Assembly: GCF_029227915.1 (NCBI RefSeq)
Contig: NC_079885.1
Coordinates: forward strand, 11,459,001 to 11,523,000
Source of the DNA: Hydractinia symbiolongicarpus
Lineage: Eukaryota; Cnidaria; Hydrozoa; Anthoathecata; Hydractiniidae
Direction: 5' to 3'
DNA: 64,000 bases
Shown here piece by piece: positions 33,300 to 45,265 of this stretch. The notes under the pieces were generated by a model that did not search any database, was not told where the DNA came from, and saw nothing but the letters and a program-made list of their open reading frames with translations. The translations under genes were made by a program, and so were the position numbers. How positions within the stretch are numbered: the first letter of the stretch is position 1; the number at the start of each line of letters is the position of its first letter.

Positions 33300-34726
33300 T
33301 ACTATCTAAACATGGACCTACAAAAAGCTGTAAACTCCCCTTCAATCACTCTGCATCATGCATGCAGCTCTAGGGATAAAAAGTGTACGGGAAACATTTA
33401 AGAACGCCATTTCTTAAAACAAACGATCCTGGTTTGCAGAGAAACCAATTGTAATAAGTTATCGGATTTGCGCAAAATACATGTTTTTATAGCTCTTGGG
33501 AGTGTACGGGGCATGCTGTTAGTAAATCTTGATGTATTTTGTTGTAATGCTTTTTTGACTGTGAAGGACGTGGATTGGTGGAGTAGCATTATTTAATATT
33601 TTTTTTCCTAGCATCTACACGCTTTTTTAATAGCAACATATCTTATTTGGCAATATGAGGCTCATATCCTTCAAAACACGAAGCAACTTTTATGCAACAG
33701 CCACACTGATAAATGATTAAATAAGAAAATAGAAAAGGACTAACAAAATTATAAAAACAGTAATACCTTTCCGAAACATTCCTTGTTCATAAGTTCCAAA
33801 GAACTATCTCTAGGAAAGAAATGAACACAAAAGAAATAATTGTGGAAGAAAAGAATATGGAATTAATATTTATAAATTGTTCTCCTATTGACAAATGTAA
33901 ACAAGTTGGGACATGCCGCAAGCCTATGATATTTGACGGGACAGTGTAGAAGACCCAGGGGAACAACCTTGACTCAAGGTTACTTTCTGCAATTAATTTT
34001 ACAATCTTTTACATCGCATTTTACATAATTCACGAGGTCCTGTTCACAAACTTATATTCTATAATTTTTTCTGCTGCAAGCAACCTTTTCCCCTGAATGA
34101 ACAATTATGATTAAAGAGGGAGTTTGGTTTCGATTGGTGTGGAAGGAAACACGTGAATTTCTCCTTTCCAAGTAGATAGAGAACATACAACAGCTGCAAA
34201 CCCTGAAGGCTCTAGTAGAAATCAAGTTGGACGTTCTTTCTTTCGTTTACAGAAACAGTTTCAATACAGTTTGGCAAGTTAAACCATAAAAGGGGATAAT
34301 CTGAACCGATAAAGCAGATACGGAAAGACTTTTTGCATCTTGAGGAAGTTGGCCATTACGTGACGCTTGCGCAGACATATTGGAGAAAATTTGGATGACA
34401 TGGAAGTATTAATGAGAAAGATAATGCATCCAATTGAAAATTTTGTGTCTAAGTCACAGAAAGTAACAGGTTTAAAATGTCCAACCTCGATTCCAGGGCC
34501 CGTTTTTTGATATAAAGATGAAACTTCATTCTCATGTCAAAAGACGTTATCGGCCCTGGAATCGAGGTTGAAAAATGTGATTGTGGAGATTGCTTCCATC
34601 TCTTCACAAGAAATAGATTGAAAAATGTATACACCATACACTGTGCTTGTTAAAAAAGGATCCTTTAGCTTTTCACTTTGGCCAATGTTATTGTTTATAC
34701 CACACGTTTGAATTGACAGTAGAGTG
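33300..34726. other. Intergenic region, one MITE, no gene recognised
   Basis: No convincing frame. Contains the MITE at 34482-34570. Confidence 0.5.
34482..34570. mobile_element. 89-bp MITE, same family as 15219-15316
   Basis: CAACCTCGATTCCAGGGCC (34482-34500) and 34552-34570 are perfect inverted repeats. Flanks TAAAATGT and AAAAATGT suggest an 8-bp target duplication with one difference. Confidence 0.8.
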
Positions 34727-36086
34727 CCATATTAACTTTTTTATAAGAAACTTTTTCTTAACCTCAAGTGTTCGTTTTCTCTTTTTTCTTTCGAGATTTT
34801 AAAAACCAACCCCTCCAGATTGCCGGAAAACGCATGGAATCCAACGCAATAGTTTTCAAATTATCTTTCTTAATTTCGCATGCTAAAATTATTGCAGTGT
34901 GCTAAGCAAAACAAGGTTAGAAATTTGTTTGGATACTTGCATCTTGAAGTTATTTCCTCTCATTACTAATGTTACCATTGGAAAACTCTCTTTGCTGATT
35001 TTATGTAGTAAAAAACAGAACATTCGTTGCAACCGATAGACTTTAAAAGCAAGAAGGAAACAATCTTTTTTTATTTTTATAAAGAATATCACGTTTAACG
35101 GCTGGGAAATTGCTTACATGAAATAATTGCTTTCCCGCATTTTTATAAATTAACTGTTGCACACTCGCACTCTTAAAGGACCGCGGGAAGTGTTTATGTT
35201 TCCTCTTAAACGACTGTGGGAAGTGTTTATGTACCCTCCTAACTATTTCTGCAATTATTGTCTTCTAAATCGACAAATTTAGGCCTTTTGAAAATGTAAT
35301 AAGAAAAAGAAATTAGGACCTATATCATATAACCTTAAAAGTCCGTGATTACCACACCTTAATAAATGTTTAAATTAAGAGATCGAAAATATTTCTAACA
35401 CGGTGTAAAAAGTTACTTTCTGAGCAGTTTAGGAAATAGATTATTCAAGAGTGGATATGTAATCTCTTGTTTAAAGTATTACTGTATCATGCCAAAACAA
35501 GGAAAGTGAAGTGTTTTACTTTTAAAGAAATTCATTTGCGTTTTTAAAAAGAAGGTGTATTCTTAAACAGAAAGTGCAATTTTTTTAAAAAGTGTATTTT
35601 TAAAAAAAGACTATAAAAAAGCAATTCCGTTAGCCATATATATTATGGAACATTATTTTATAGCAAGTCGAAATAAACACAAAAAAGCGGACTTCTTGGA
35701 TCTTGTGTTCTCCGCACGAAGTAATCCGATAGTGGAACGCTGGGTTAGGATTCGGTAAAAACGGGAGTACTCCTTTTACCAGATAAATAAATATGGTGGA
35801 AAACAGGGTAGTTTTAGAAAAAAAGGTTAGCTAGCTAAGTATTTTTTAAAATTTATTTAGCTATAAGCATATAACGAAATAAATAGTATGTAGATGGCAC
35901 AAGGCACTCGTAGACCAGGCGCGGATTTAGACTAGGTCAACCCTGTCACGCGACCTAGTAAAAAAATGCCGAGGATTGAAATCGAATTCTGTCGAATTTA
36001 CCCGGAATCTGAAGATCGAAATATTTCTCCTTGTTTTCTCATAACGCGAATTGGATCAACCTATGTTGACCTGACCTGTGTTAGCC

Positions 36087-36470
36087 AGTCTTGGCTCTAG
36101 GTTATCCCGCGAGGCTTTTACCGTCGACTAGAATCAAACCTATGTGGGCCCGACCTATTTTGAGTCAGAAATTTTGAAGTCAGCCCAGTCTTGGCTCTAG
36201 GTTATCCCGCGAGGCTTTTACCGTCGACAAGAATCAAACCTATGTTGGCCTGACCTATTTTTAGTCAGAAATTTTGAAGCCAGCCAGTCTTGGCTCTAGG
36301 TTATCCCGTGAGGCTTTCACCATACACTAGAGTCAACCTATCTTGGCCTGACCTATTTTTAGTCAGAAATTTTGAAGCCAGCCAGTCTTGGCTCTAGGTT
36401 ATCCCGTGAGGCTTTCACCGTTGACTAGAATCAACCTATGTGGGCCTGACCTATTTTTAGTCAGAAAGTT
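36087..36470. repeat. Four tandem units of about 99 bp in the transposon 5' region
   Basis: AGTCTTGGCTCTAGGTTATC starts at 36087, 36187, 36286 and 36384. The units end just upstream of the TATA-like box of the transposon gene. Confidence 0.9.
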
Positions 36471-36504
36471 TTAAACAAACCTGTCAAAATTTGTAGCATG
36501 TTGG

Positions 36505-36512
36505 TATAAATA
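36505..36512 (+). promoter_or_regulatory. TATA-like box of the transposon gene
   Basis: TATAAATA lies about 45 bases before ATG 36550. It argues for that start rather than the in-frame ATG at 36523, which is only 11 bases from the box. Confidence 0.5.
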
Positions 36513-36549
36513 TAAGTAAGGCATGCGGAAGATTCTTTCCGTTCTCAAC

Positions 36550-38325
36550 ATGGCTTGCAAGAGCTTGAGAGAGCGTGTGGAGTTAGTTTTTGAAAACGAA
36601 AATTTTGATGAGCTACCTCAAATTTACGCCGAATTAAATAAAAAGTTTAAATGTAATTCTGTTTTGCCATCTACTGACGTGTTGCAAAAACAACTTACTT
36701 TTGGTTTTATCCAAAGAAATTGCCATGCAGAATACTACCTTCCTGCCTATGTGAAAGCAAAGAAGGATGGTTGCGCAATTACGTTGAAGTGAGTTGTTTA
36801 TGTTTATCTTTTGTTGTTTCTATAATAGCTATGCGTTTTTGTTACTATGACCACTAACTATGCAGCTGAATATTGTCTTAAAAAAGATTATGAATAATCT
36901 TTGTTGTTTTAAAATGTGCAAAGGTCATCTCAAATATGTCTTGCTTGTTCAGTTTCTTTTGTTGATGCATTCTTAGTTTATTTATATATTGAGCAAGTTG
37001 AATTTCATAAACAAACCTTTAATAGGCAGCAGTTTGGCAAAATGTGTAGTTAAAGTTTTAGAATAGCTAGCAATACCTATTTTTATTACAGGTCTCAGGT
37101 CAATGGAAATTGCCTGTACAGTTCTATGGCGTTGTGTTTGTTTGGGAAAAATGTGATGGTTGACGACTTTCGAATTCTTGTGTCAGTGGAGCTAATGATG
37201 AATGCTAGCTTTTACTGTAAGCATCCTCTATTTTCTTCTATCCTTGCTCTTCCAGAAAGTCTCTTTAAATCTATGGAAGATATTCTCAATATGTCTGTCT
37301 GCAATTCTGCATTTAACACAGACAAAAAACAAGAAGACTTAGTTAAGGAAGTAGCCATTTTAAATTTAGTAGATCGGAAATATTGTTCCTTTCTTGCTAT
37401 GCTTGCTCTGTCATCTGTCACAAACAGGAATATATTTTCTTATTACCCAGATTATGGATGCAAAAAAGCTCAAATGTTGTTTAACCAATTAATAGAGCCT
37501 AGACAACCAAGCTCTGCTTTTGCTATTCACATTTTGTTTTGCTATGAGGGCTTACTTCCATCCAGAGAAAATTTTGCACCTAATCATTTCGTTCCAATTA
37601 TTTTTAAGCAGATACATAAACGCAAGTCAGGTTCAGCTGCGGACACAAAAGTTTTATCTCCTCCTGTGAAAAGGCAAACAAGGTTTTTTCCGGATGCACA
37701 GGCAACCGGGAAATTATCTCTTGTAAAACCTGTGATTAAAGATAAACAGTTTAATTTCTTTCCTAATAAAGCTTCCTTTAACAATAAACTAACTGAAGAT
37801 TATAAAGATAGTAACAATAATAGCACATCTGCTGAAGATTTTAATAACAATGACAAAGCTTTAAATGATATTTCCTTTGCTACTGTTTTAAATTTTGAAC
37901 ATCAATATGACGTTGCCTCTTTCCTTTCTAAAGTTTCAGGTCTAAATGATAAAGGTGTACACAACCTAATCACCAATGTTTTTGTGCCCGATAAATCTTT
38001 TATTTTTCCTAAAAAAAGTGGGCGTTCCTTTCGGCATGAATGGCTAAAGACCTTTTTATGGCTTAAATATTCACCAACTTTGGATGGAGCATTTTGTTTG
38101 CCATGTATCCTTTTTGGTCACAAGGTTGCTAACAAAACTTCTAAGTTACAGAAATTGCTTTCTCAACCTTTTCGACATTGGCCAGCTGCCAAAAACTTTT
38201 TTAAACAACATGAAACATCAAAAAATGGTTTACATATTCAAACCAGCCTAAGTTTCATACTCAATATATTTCTCTCTCTCCTCTCCCCCCCCCTCCCCAT
38301 TTTTAGTGATGACAAACCTGATTGA
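36550..38325 (+). CDS. Transposon-encoded protein with OTU-like protease and TTF zinc-finger domains
   Basis: Two exons, 36550-36788 (GTGAGT donor) and 37092-38325 (TTACAG acceptor), phases matching; 490 aa. The OTU-like region has the nucleophile motif NGNC (Cys at about residue 87, with Asn in place of the usual Asp) and a His motif NHFVP at about residue 244. From about residue 393 a TTF-type zinc finger follows: FRHEWLKTFLWL, DGAFCLPC, then FRHWPAAKNFFKQH. TTF fingers occur at the N-terminus of many hAT transposases, where they bind element DNA. OTU domains are cysteine proteases that remove ubiquitin. The expected downstream hAT catalytic core is absent: the frame runs into a CT/C-rich tract at 38272-38300 and stops. 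Host function, if any, is unknown. Confidence 0.7.
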
Positions 38326-38537
38326 TTCAAAATTGTCCCCGGGCTCAGTAGGCTCCGCTGACAGTACCTGGGTCAAGGAGTAACTAAGTCTTTTTTTTCC
38401 TTCTAAGCTTTCTCGAATGCTTAAATTTTACGTGGTGGTGATGAAGGTGATGATAACGTTATGAATCCAATTACCTTCTTTTTAGTTTTTTTCATTTACC
38501 TTCTTACAGTAGTTATATACAGTACATTTGTTTTTGC

Positions 38538-38712
38538 GATGATGTGACAAAACAGCAAGCTGCAATGATAATACTTAACCCTCTGCAAATTTTACAATCA
38601 TCATACGATGATGTAACAAAACAGCAAGCTGTAATGATAATACTCAACCCTCTGAAAATTTTACAATCATCATACGATGATGTGACAAAACAGCTAGCTG
38701 CAATGATAATTA
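38538..38712. repeat. 69-bp tandem repeat, about 2.5 units
   Basis: GATGATGTGACAAAACAGC starts at 38538, 38607 and 38676. It lies inside the hAT-like element. Confidence 0.85.
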
Positions 38713-39205
38713 ATTCCTGTGCGTGCAGTTGACAGAGCCATTTCTTTACTTCCACTTTAACAATAACTTCTTTCTATAAATAAATTTTCCTTATTCCGGG
38801 CTCGGCCTGACTCCAGCCGACAGTACCTGGTTTCCGGAGCGGCATTATGACTGTCCATGTCGGGCTTAACGAACTATATTTTCATTCTATTTTTCGTTTG
38901 TCCTAGGCATGCTGACGAGCCCTGACATTGGGCGAAACAGTCTAAAAATGATTTATGCTAACGAAATACATTTAAGTTGTCATTCTTTTTCTATTTGAAG
39001 TGTTTATGCTGAGCTGCGGCGTTTATGAGAATGTTTCGTTTCTGTTATCAAGGTCTAAAACGTCTGCATACGAGGTTGTTTTTTGTCCCCGTTTAAGCCT
39101 ATTTCAGGGTTCGCAAAGCCCGTTTTAGCGAAAGCTTCTGGGGCTCCGCCCCTGACCCCGCTTGGGGGGCTTACAGCGCCCCCCAAGACCCCCAGCTGTA
39201 TATTC

Positions 39206-39258
39206 AAATTTTCTTAGTAGGTCATGATGCTGCGCATCATGACCTACAAAGAAAATTT
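39206..39258. repeat. Subterminal palindrome of the hAT-like element
   Basis: Arms of 25 bases (39206-39230 and 39234-39258), one mismatch, 3-base loop, containing GTAGGTCATGATGC. It lies 16 bases from the right terminus. Such subterminal hairpins are common in DNA transposons. Confidence 0.8.
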
Positions 39259-39284
39259 GCTAGATCCGCCCCTGTAGACGATCC

Positions 39285-39475
39285 GTAGCCAATAAGTGTG
39301 CAATTTTTTTTATCTCATATCTTTGTAAAAAAGCGCAAACAACACTGTCTCTTATCTCAAAACCTCTGTTCTGTTCTGTATTCTCTACCGGGAACTGTAT
39401 CACAAAACTTTTAATTAAGTCTTTGAACATGTAAATTGCTAAGCTATCTAGATTTTGCTCCAAAAAATTATTGAC
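39285..39475 (-). other. Unrecognised minus-strand frame, copy 1
   Basis: About 60 codons read DSLAIYMFKDLIKSFVIQ and so on to about 39285, identical to the frame in copy 2. Both copies keep it open, but they duplicated recently, so this is weak evidence of coding. No family recognised. Confidence 0.25.
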
Positions 39476-39531
39476 AGCAAGACGTGTTATCCACTGACAA
39501 CTGGTGTATAAAATACATATATAGCTAGTAT

Positions 39532-40140
39532 AAAGACAATATTGGTTTATACCGTGATGATGGATTGTCTGTAGTACATTACGCTAACAGACCTAAACTA
39601 GACTGTTTACGAAAAGATATAACCAAGCTGTTTAAGGCTGAAGGACTAAAAATCACAACCGATACCAACTTGACGGTGACCAAATTTTTAGATGTTACAT
39701 TAGACCTGGAAAGTGGAAAGTACTTCCCATACATAAAGCCTGATAACACTACTAAATACATGAACTCCAAATCAAACCACCCTCCAAGCATCATCAAAGA
39801 GCCTCCAAAAATGATTAACAAAAGAATATCTGACATCTTGCAACAAGGAAGAATTTAACAGAGTGAAAGGCGTTTACGACAGATCACTATCGGAAAGTGG
39901 ATTTGACTACAAATTAGGATATATACAACAAAAATTCGGACAGCCAAAGGAGAAGAACAAGAACATGCAAAGTCATTTTTGTTTAACCCACCGTATAACA
40001 TTGCTGTCGCAACGAACACTGAAGAAACCTTTTTCTGAAGTTAATCAAAAAGCATTTCCCTGCTAATAACCGCTTGCACAAGATATTTAATTGCAATACA
40101 TTGAAAATCAGTTTTTCGTTCATGTCAAACATGGCTATTT
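39532..40140 (+). pseudogene. Reverse-transcriptase fragment, copy 1
   Basis: Reads YRDDGL (catalytic xxDD box), then VTKFLDVTLDLESGKYFPYI, a frameshift near 39840, VYDRSLSESGFDYKLGYIQQ, then NPPYNIAVATN in another frame. The order is that of a retroelement RT family common in cnidarian genomes. It is broken by at least two frame changes. The class (Penelope-like or other) is not resolved. Confidence 0.75.
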
Positions 40141-41115
40141 TATTGTGATAATGTAATGTGAAATTGGCTAGTTGCTTGTATTTTCTTGTAGAATAAGGTT
40201 TGGGTGTTTGGACTGTGGTTAATACAGTAGCTGAAAGATAAACACAGTAAAATGTTTTTAGGTAGTACGAAAATTGACAGTGACAATTGATGGTGACAAA
40301 AGAGATTTTCAAGCATAACAGATTTTGTCCACTAAGGCAGGAGGAAAAATTTTTCATACTCACATTAACAGTATATGGGATTTCAGTGTAGTGTTTTACA
40401 TAAAAACTTTAAAAAAACCTTAAATTTTGGCCAAATTTATAAAAGTATATATGTCACAAAATTTCTCTTTTCACTTGCCCCTATTCTAGCTAGATATATA
40501 ACTCTATAGCTATTCTACAAGCTATTTTATACAGCTTGAATCACCTTATTTTTTGGTGTCATGTACATGTATTTCACAACCTTGTGCCCAGGATGTATAT
40601 AGTTGTTAATCTGTTGAAAATATTAAGAAATGTTTAAATTAAATTATGGGGATAATATCTGCTGTGTTTTTTTTGCTACTTTTAGGCAACAGATGACCAT
40701 TCAAATGATTAAAAAATATAAAAAATATAATTTTTTAATAAGGTACATGCAACTATGGCCTCCACATTACTGCAACTCATTTTATTATGCACATTGCTAA
40801 AATAGAAATGGTTAATAAAATAAAAATACATAAGAAATTATTTATTTGTATATACATCCTTGTAACAGATGATTTGTGATAATTATTATATAAGTTGTTA
40901 ACTTTAGCGACAAGAAAACTTACATATATAATATATATACATGATAAAAACAGAGATTACTTTAGGTTTACCCTTAAACAATCTTTTTAGTAAGAGTCCT
41001 TCCCTTCATTTTTGGCTCCTTGATATTATTTTATTTTTAAGATTATTACGTATACATGGTTATGATATACTAACTTCTGTTTTTTTTACATTTTAAGCAA
41101 AGATCTAAAAACCAA

Positions 41116-41805
41116 ATGGGTAATCACAGCAGCTCCAGCTGGCATCAAGAAATACAGAAATACCCTCACAATGAAAAACTGGTTGAGTTGTACATCTCAT
41201 TATGCGACTATGGGATACTTAACAAAGACCTATTTCAAAAACATTTTTCTTTACCTAATACTCCGTTAGCATCAAACTTGTTTGAAAGATATTTTATAGA
41301 TTTACTTAACTCTTGTGCACAGACACGATTAATGTTTGTTGAAAGATCGCATGCTATTTTGCAGAATGCTGATAACAATTCCATTGAAAACCTGCAATTC
41401 TACTTTGACTTGATTATTGATGAGAAACGAGATCTTGATCATCACGATTTAAAATTGATAGTTTTAAATTGTATACAAGTTGGAATAACTCAAGCCGATA
41501 GTATGGCTAATACTAATATGGACTCTTTAATAAATGATTATTTGGTTGATGGAATAGCAAGTGGCTGTTTAAATGGTGCTTCTACAGTTTCTCGTAATGA
41601 TGTTATTTCTTGGTTGAACTCTAACTGTAAGAATATATTTTCTGGTTTTCAAACCTGGCTTCAGCACAAATTTACGGGTTTGTCACAGAAAGGGAAATTT
41701 GAAATGCTTTCACTACCCCAAGAGTGTTTAACAATCAATTCGCTACTTACACCTGCTGTTCTGTGGTATTTGTGTTCTGTTTTACCTTCGTGTTTTACCA
41801 TATAA
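41116..41805 (+). pseudogene. Truncated MEAK7-like gene, duplication copy 1
   Basis: The first 228 codons are nearly identical to the intact gene at 45266. The frame is cut at the duplication junction (41800) and stops two codons later, removing the whole TLDc domain. A transcript would encode only the N-terminal half. Confidence 0.85.
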
Positions 41806-43005
41806 ACTTTTTATAAGAAACTTTTTCTTAACCTCAAGTGTTCGTTTTCTCTTTTTTCTTTCGAGATTTTAAAAACCAACCCCTCCAGATTGCCGGAAAA
41901 CGCATGGAATCCAACGCAATAGTTTTCAAATTATCTTTCTTAATTTCTCATGCTAAAATTATTGCAGTGTGCTAAGCAAAACAAGGTTAGAAATTTGTTT
42001 GGATACTTGCATCTTGAAGTTATTTCCTCTCATTACTAATCTTACCATTGGAAAACTCTCTTTGCTGATTTTATGTAGCAAAAAAACAGAGCATTCGTTG
42101 CAACGGATAGACTTTAAAAGCAAGAAGGAAACAATCTTTTTTTATTTTTACAAAGAATATCACGTTTAACGGCTGCGAAATTGCTTAAATGAAATAATTG
42201 CTTTCCCGCATTTTTATAAATTAACTGTTGCGCACTCGCACTCTTAAAAAACCGCGAGAAGTGTTTATGTTTCCTCTTAAACGACTGTGGGAAGTGCTTA
42301 TGTACCCTCCTAACTATTTCTGCAATTATTGTCTTCTAAATCGACAAATTTAGGCCTTTTGAAAATGTAATAAGAAAAAGAAATTAGGACCTATATCATA
42401 TAATCTTAAAAGTCCGTGATTACCACACCTTAATAAATGTTTGAATTAAGAGATCGAAAATATTTCTAACACGGTGTAAAAAGTTACTTTCTAAGCAGTT
42501 TAGGAAATAGATTATTCAAGAGTGGATATGTAATCTCTTGTTTAAAGTATTACTGTATCATGCCAAAACAAGGATGTTTTTTAAAAAGAAAGTGAAGTAT
42601 TTTACTTTTAAAGAAATGCATTTGCGTTTTTAAAAAGAAGGTGTATTCTTAAACAGAAAGTGCAATTTTTTTAAAAAGTGTATTTTTAAAAAAAGACTAT
42701 AAAAAAGCAATTCCGTTAGCCATATATATTATGGAACATTATTTTATAGCAAGTCGAAATAAACACAAAAAAAGCGGACTTGTTGGATCTTGCGTTCTCC
42801 GCACGAAGTAATGCGATAGTGGAACGCTGGGTTAGGATTCGGTAAAAACGGGAGTACTCCTTTCACCAGATAAATAAATATGGTGGAAAACAGGGTAGTT
42901 TTAGAAAAAAAGGTTAGCTAGCTAAGTATTTTTTAAAATTTATATAGCTATAAGCATATAACGAAATAAATAGTAGGTAGATGGCACAAGGCACTCGTAG
43001 ACGAT

Positions 43006-43216
43006 CCGTAGCCAATAAGTGTGCAATTTTTTTTATCTCATATCTTTGTAAAAAAGCGCAAACAACACTGTCTCTTATCTCAAAACCTCTGTTCTGTTCT
43101 GTATTCTCTACCGGGAACTGTATCACAAAACTTTTAATTAAGTCTTTGAACATGTAAATTGCTAAGCTATCTAGATTTTGCTCCAAAAAATTATCTTTGC
43201 TCAAAATTCTTAACAT
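43006..43216 (-). other. Unrecognised minus-strand frame, copy 2
   Basis: Longer version of the copy 1 frame, beginning MLRILSKDNFLEQNLDSLAI. No domain recognised; may be a remnant of a mobile element. Confidence 0.25.
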
Positions 43217-43384
43217 TGTTCTTAAAACTCTAAAATGTGTCTAGCTCTGCACTCTCTTCACCTAGATGAGATAGATGTGCATATTTTACATGGCTAGCCT
43301 TACAAATATAGAGGGATATACCCTGTCTACTATTTCCAGGAGGGACCATGGCGTAGATGGAGAGTCCTAGAGTATTTAATGCTC

Positions 43385-43560
43385 ATTTTGAGCTACGCAG
43401 ACCCCATTAGAGCCCGCGCTCTACTAGACAACTCCAGGCAACATCCAATGGCCCACACAGTGTGCGATCTTCCCAATTTCCCTTACATGGCTTGGGTTAA
43501 CCTGGGGCTATGGTAACATTCACTCGCCCATGTTGAATCGCCCATGTTGAATAAAATACG
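43385..43560. repeat. SINE-like dispersed repeat (copy 2)
   Basis: Same family as 30850-31040: CAACATCCAATGGCCCACA, TCCCTTACATGGCTTGGG, CACTCGCCCATGTTGAA, the last repeated as a short tandem. It lies in the part of the duplication that is missing from copy 1. Confidence 0.6.
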
Positions 43561-43689
43561 GAAACGTTTCACCTCCAAAAAATTTTTTATGACGCCAAAC
43601 CAAATTGCCAAATATGTTTGTTTGTTTCACTGTTTTGACAGCAAGACGTGTTATCCACTGACAACTGGTGTATAAAATACATATATAGC

Positions 43690-44285
43690 TAGTATAAAGA
43701 CAATATTGGTTTATACCGTGATGATGGATTGTCCTAAACTAGACTGTTTACGAAAAGATATAACCAAGCTGTTTAAGGCTGAAGGACTAAAAATCACAAC
43801 CGATACCAACTTGACGGTGACCAAATTTTTAGATGTTACATTAGACCTGGAAAGTGGAAAGTACTTCCCATACATAAAGCCTAATAACACTACTAAATAC
43901 ATGAACTCCAAATCAAACCACCCTCCAAGCATCATCAAAGAGCCTCCAAAAATGATTAACAAAAGAATATCTGACATCTTGCAACAAGGAAGAATTTAAC
44001 AGAGTGAAAGGCGTTTACGACAGATCACCATCGGAAAGTGGATTTGACTACAAATTAGGATATATACAACAAAAATGCGGACAGCCAAAGGAGAAGAACA
44101 AGAACATGCAAAGTCATTTTTGTTTAACCCACCGTATAACATTGCTGTCGCAACGAACATTAAAGAAACCTTTTTCTGAAGTTAATCAAAAAGCATTTCC
44201 CTGCTAATAACTGCTTGCACAAGATATTTAATTGCAATACATTGAAAATCAGTTTTTCGTTCATGTCAAACATGGCTATTTTATT
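43690..44285 (+). pseudogene. Reverse-transcriptase fragment, copy 2
   Basis: Same fragment and same frameshift as at 39532-40140, showing that the decay preceded the duplication. Additionally carries a 23-base loss just after the catalytic YRDD box relative to copy 1. Confidence 0.75.
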
Positions 44286-45265
44286 GTGATAATGTAATGT
44301 GAAATTGGCTAGTTGCTTGTATTTTCTTGTAGATTAAGGTTTGGGTGTTTGGACTGTGGCTAATACAGTAGCTGAAAGATAAACACAGTAAAATGTTTTT
44401 AGGTAGTACGAAAATTGACAGTGACAATTGATGGTGACAAAAGAGATTTTCAAGCATAACAGATTTTGTCCACTAAAGCAGGAGGAAAATTTTTTTATAC
44501 TCACATTAACAGTATATGGGATTTCAGTGTAGTGTTTTACATAAAAACTTTAAAAAAACCTTATTAAATTTTGGCCAAATTTATAAAAGTATATATGTCA
44601 CAAAATTTCTCTTTTCACTTGCCCCTATTCTAGCTAGATATATAACTCTATAGCTATTCTACAAGCTATTTTATACAGCTTGAATCACCTTATTTTTTGG
44701 TGTCATGTACATGTATTTCACAACCTTGTGCCCAGGATGTATATAGTTGTTAATCTGTTGAAAATATTAAGAAATGTTTAAATTAAATTATGGGGATAAT
44801 ATCTGCTGTGTTTTTTTTGCTACTTTTAGGCAACAGATGACCATTCAAATGATTAAAAAATATAAAAAATATAATTTTTTAATAAGGTACATGCAACTAT
44901 GGCCTCCACATTACTGCAACTCATTTTATTATGCACATTGCTAAAATAGAAATGGTTAATAAAATAAAAATACATAAGAAATTATTTATTTGTATATACA
45001 TCCTTGTAACAGATGATTTGTGATAATTATTATATAAGTTGTTAACTTTAGCGACAAGAAAACTTACATATATAATATATATACATGATAAAAACAGAGA
45101 TTACTTTAGGTTTACCCTTAAACAATCTTTTTAGTAAGAGTCCTTCCCTTCATTTTTGGCTCCTTGATATTATTTTATTTTTAAGATTATTACGTATACA
45201 TCAAAAGGTTATGATATACTAACTTCTGTTTTTTTTTACATTTTAAGCAAAGATCTAAAAACCAA

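Larger units (their letters stand above)
35917..39274 (+). mobile_element. hAT-like DNA transposon carrying an OTU/TTF gene
   Basis: Termini CAGGCGCGGATTTAG and, in inverted orientation, CAGGGGCGGATCTAG form a short TIR typical of hAT elements. TAGAC flanks both ends (35912-35916 and 39275-39279), and the second copy of the duplication has the empty site CTCGTAGACGATCC with a single TAGAC. The 5-bp duplication is unlike classical 8-bp hAT and fits the 5-bp hAT group. The inside holds subterminal tandem repeats, a spliced gene, SINE-like pieces and a palindrome near the right end. The transposase core is missing, so the copy is non-autonomous. Confidence 0.85.
34727..41800. repeat. Tandem duplication, copy 1 (interrupted by a transposon)
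   Basis: 34730-35916 matches 41801-42992; 39275-39470 matches 43000-43195; 39470-41800 matches 43638-45950. Copy 1 contains a 3.36-kb insertion at 35917-39274 and lacks about 445 bases present in copy 2 (43193-43637). The join to copy 2 at 41798-41803 shares only the bases CCA between the two parental ends, as in microhomology-mediated tandem duplication. Confidence 0.93.

Noticed and set aside
34449-34637. Minus-strand frame of 62 codons
   Set aside because: Spans the MITE at 34482-34570 and has no protein-like features.
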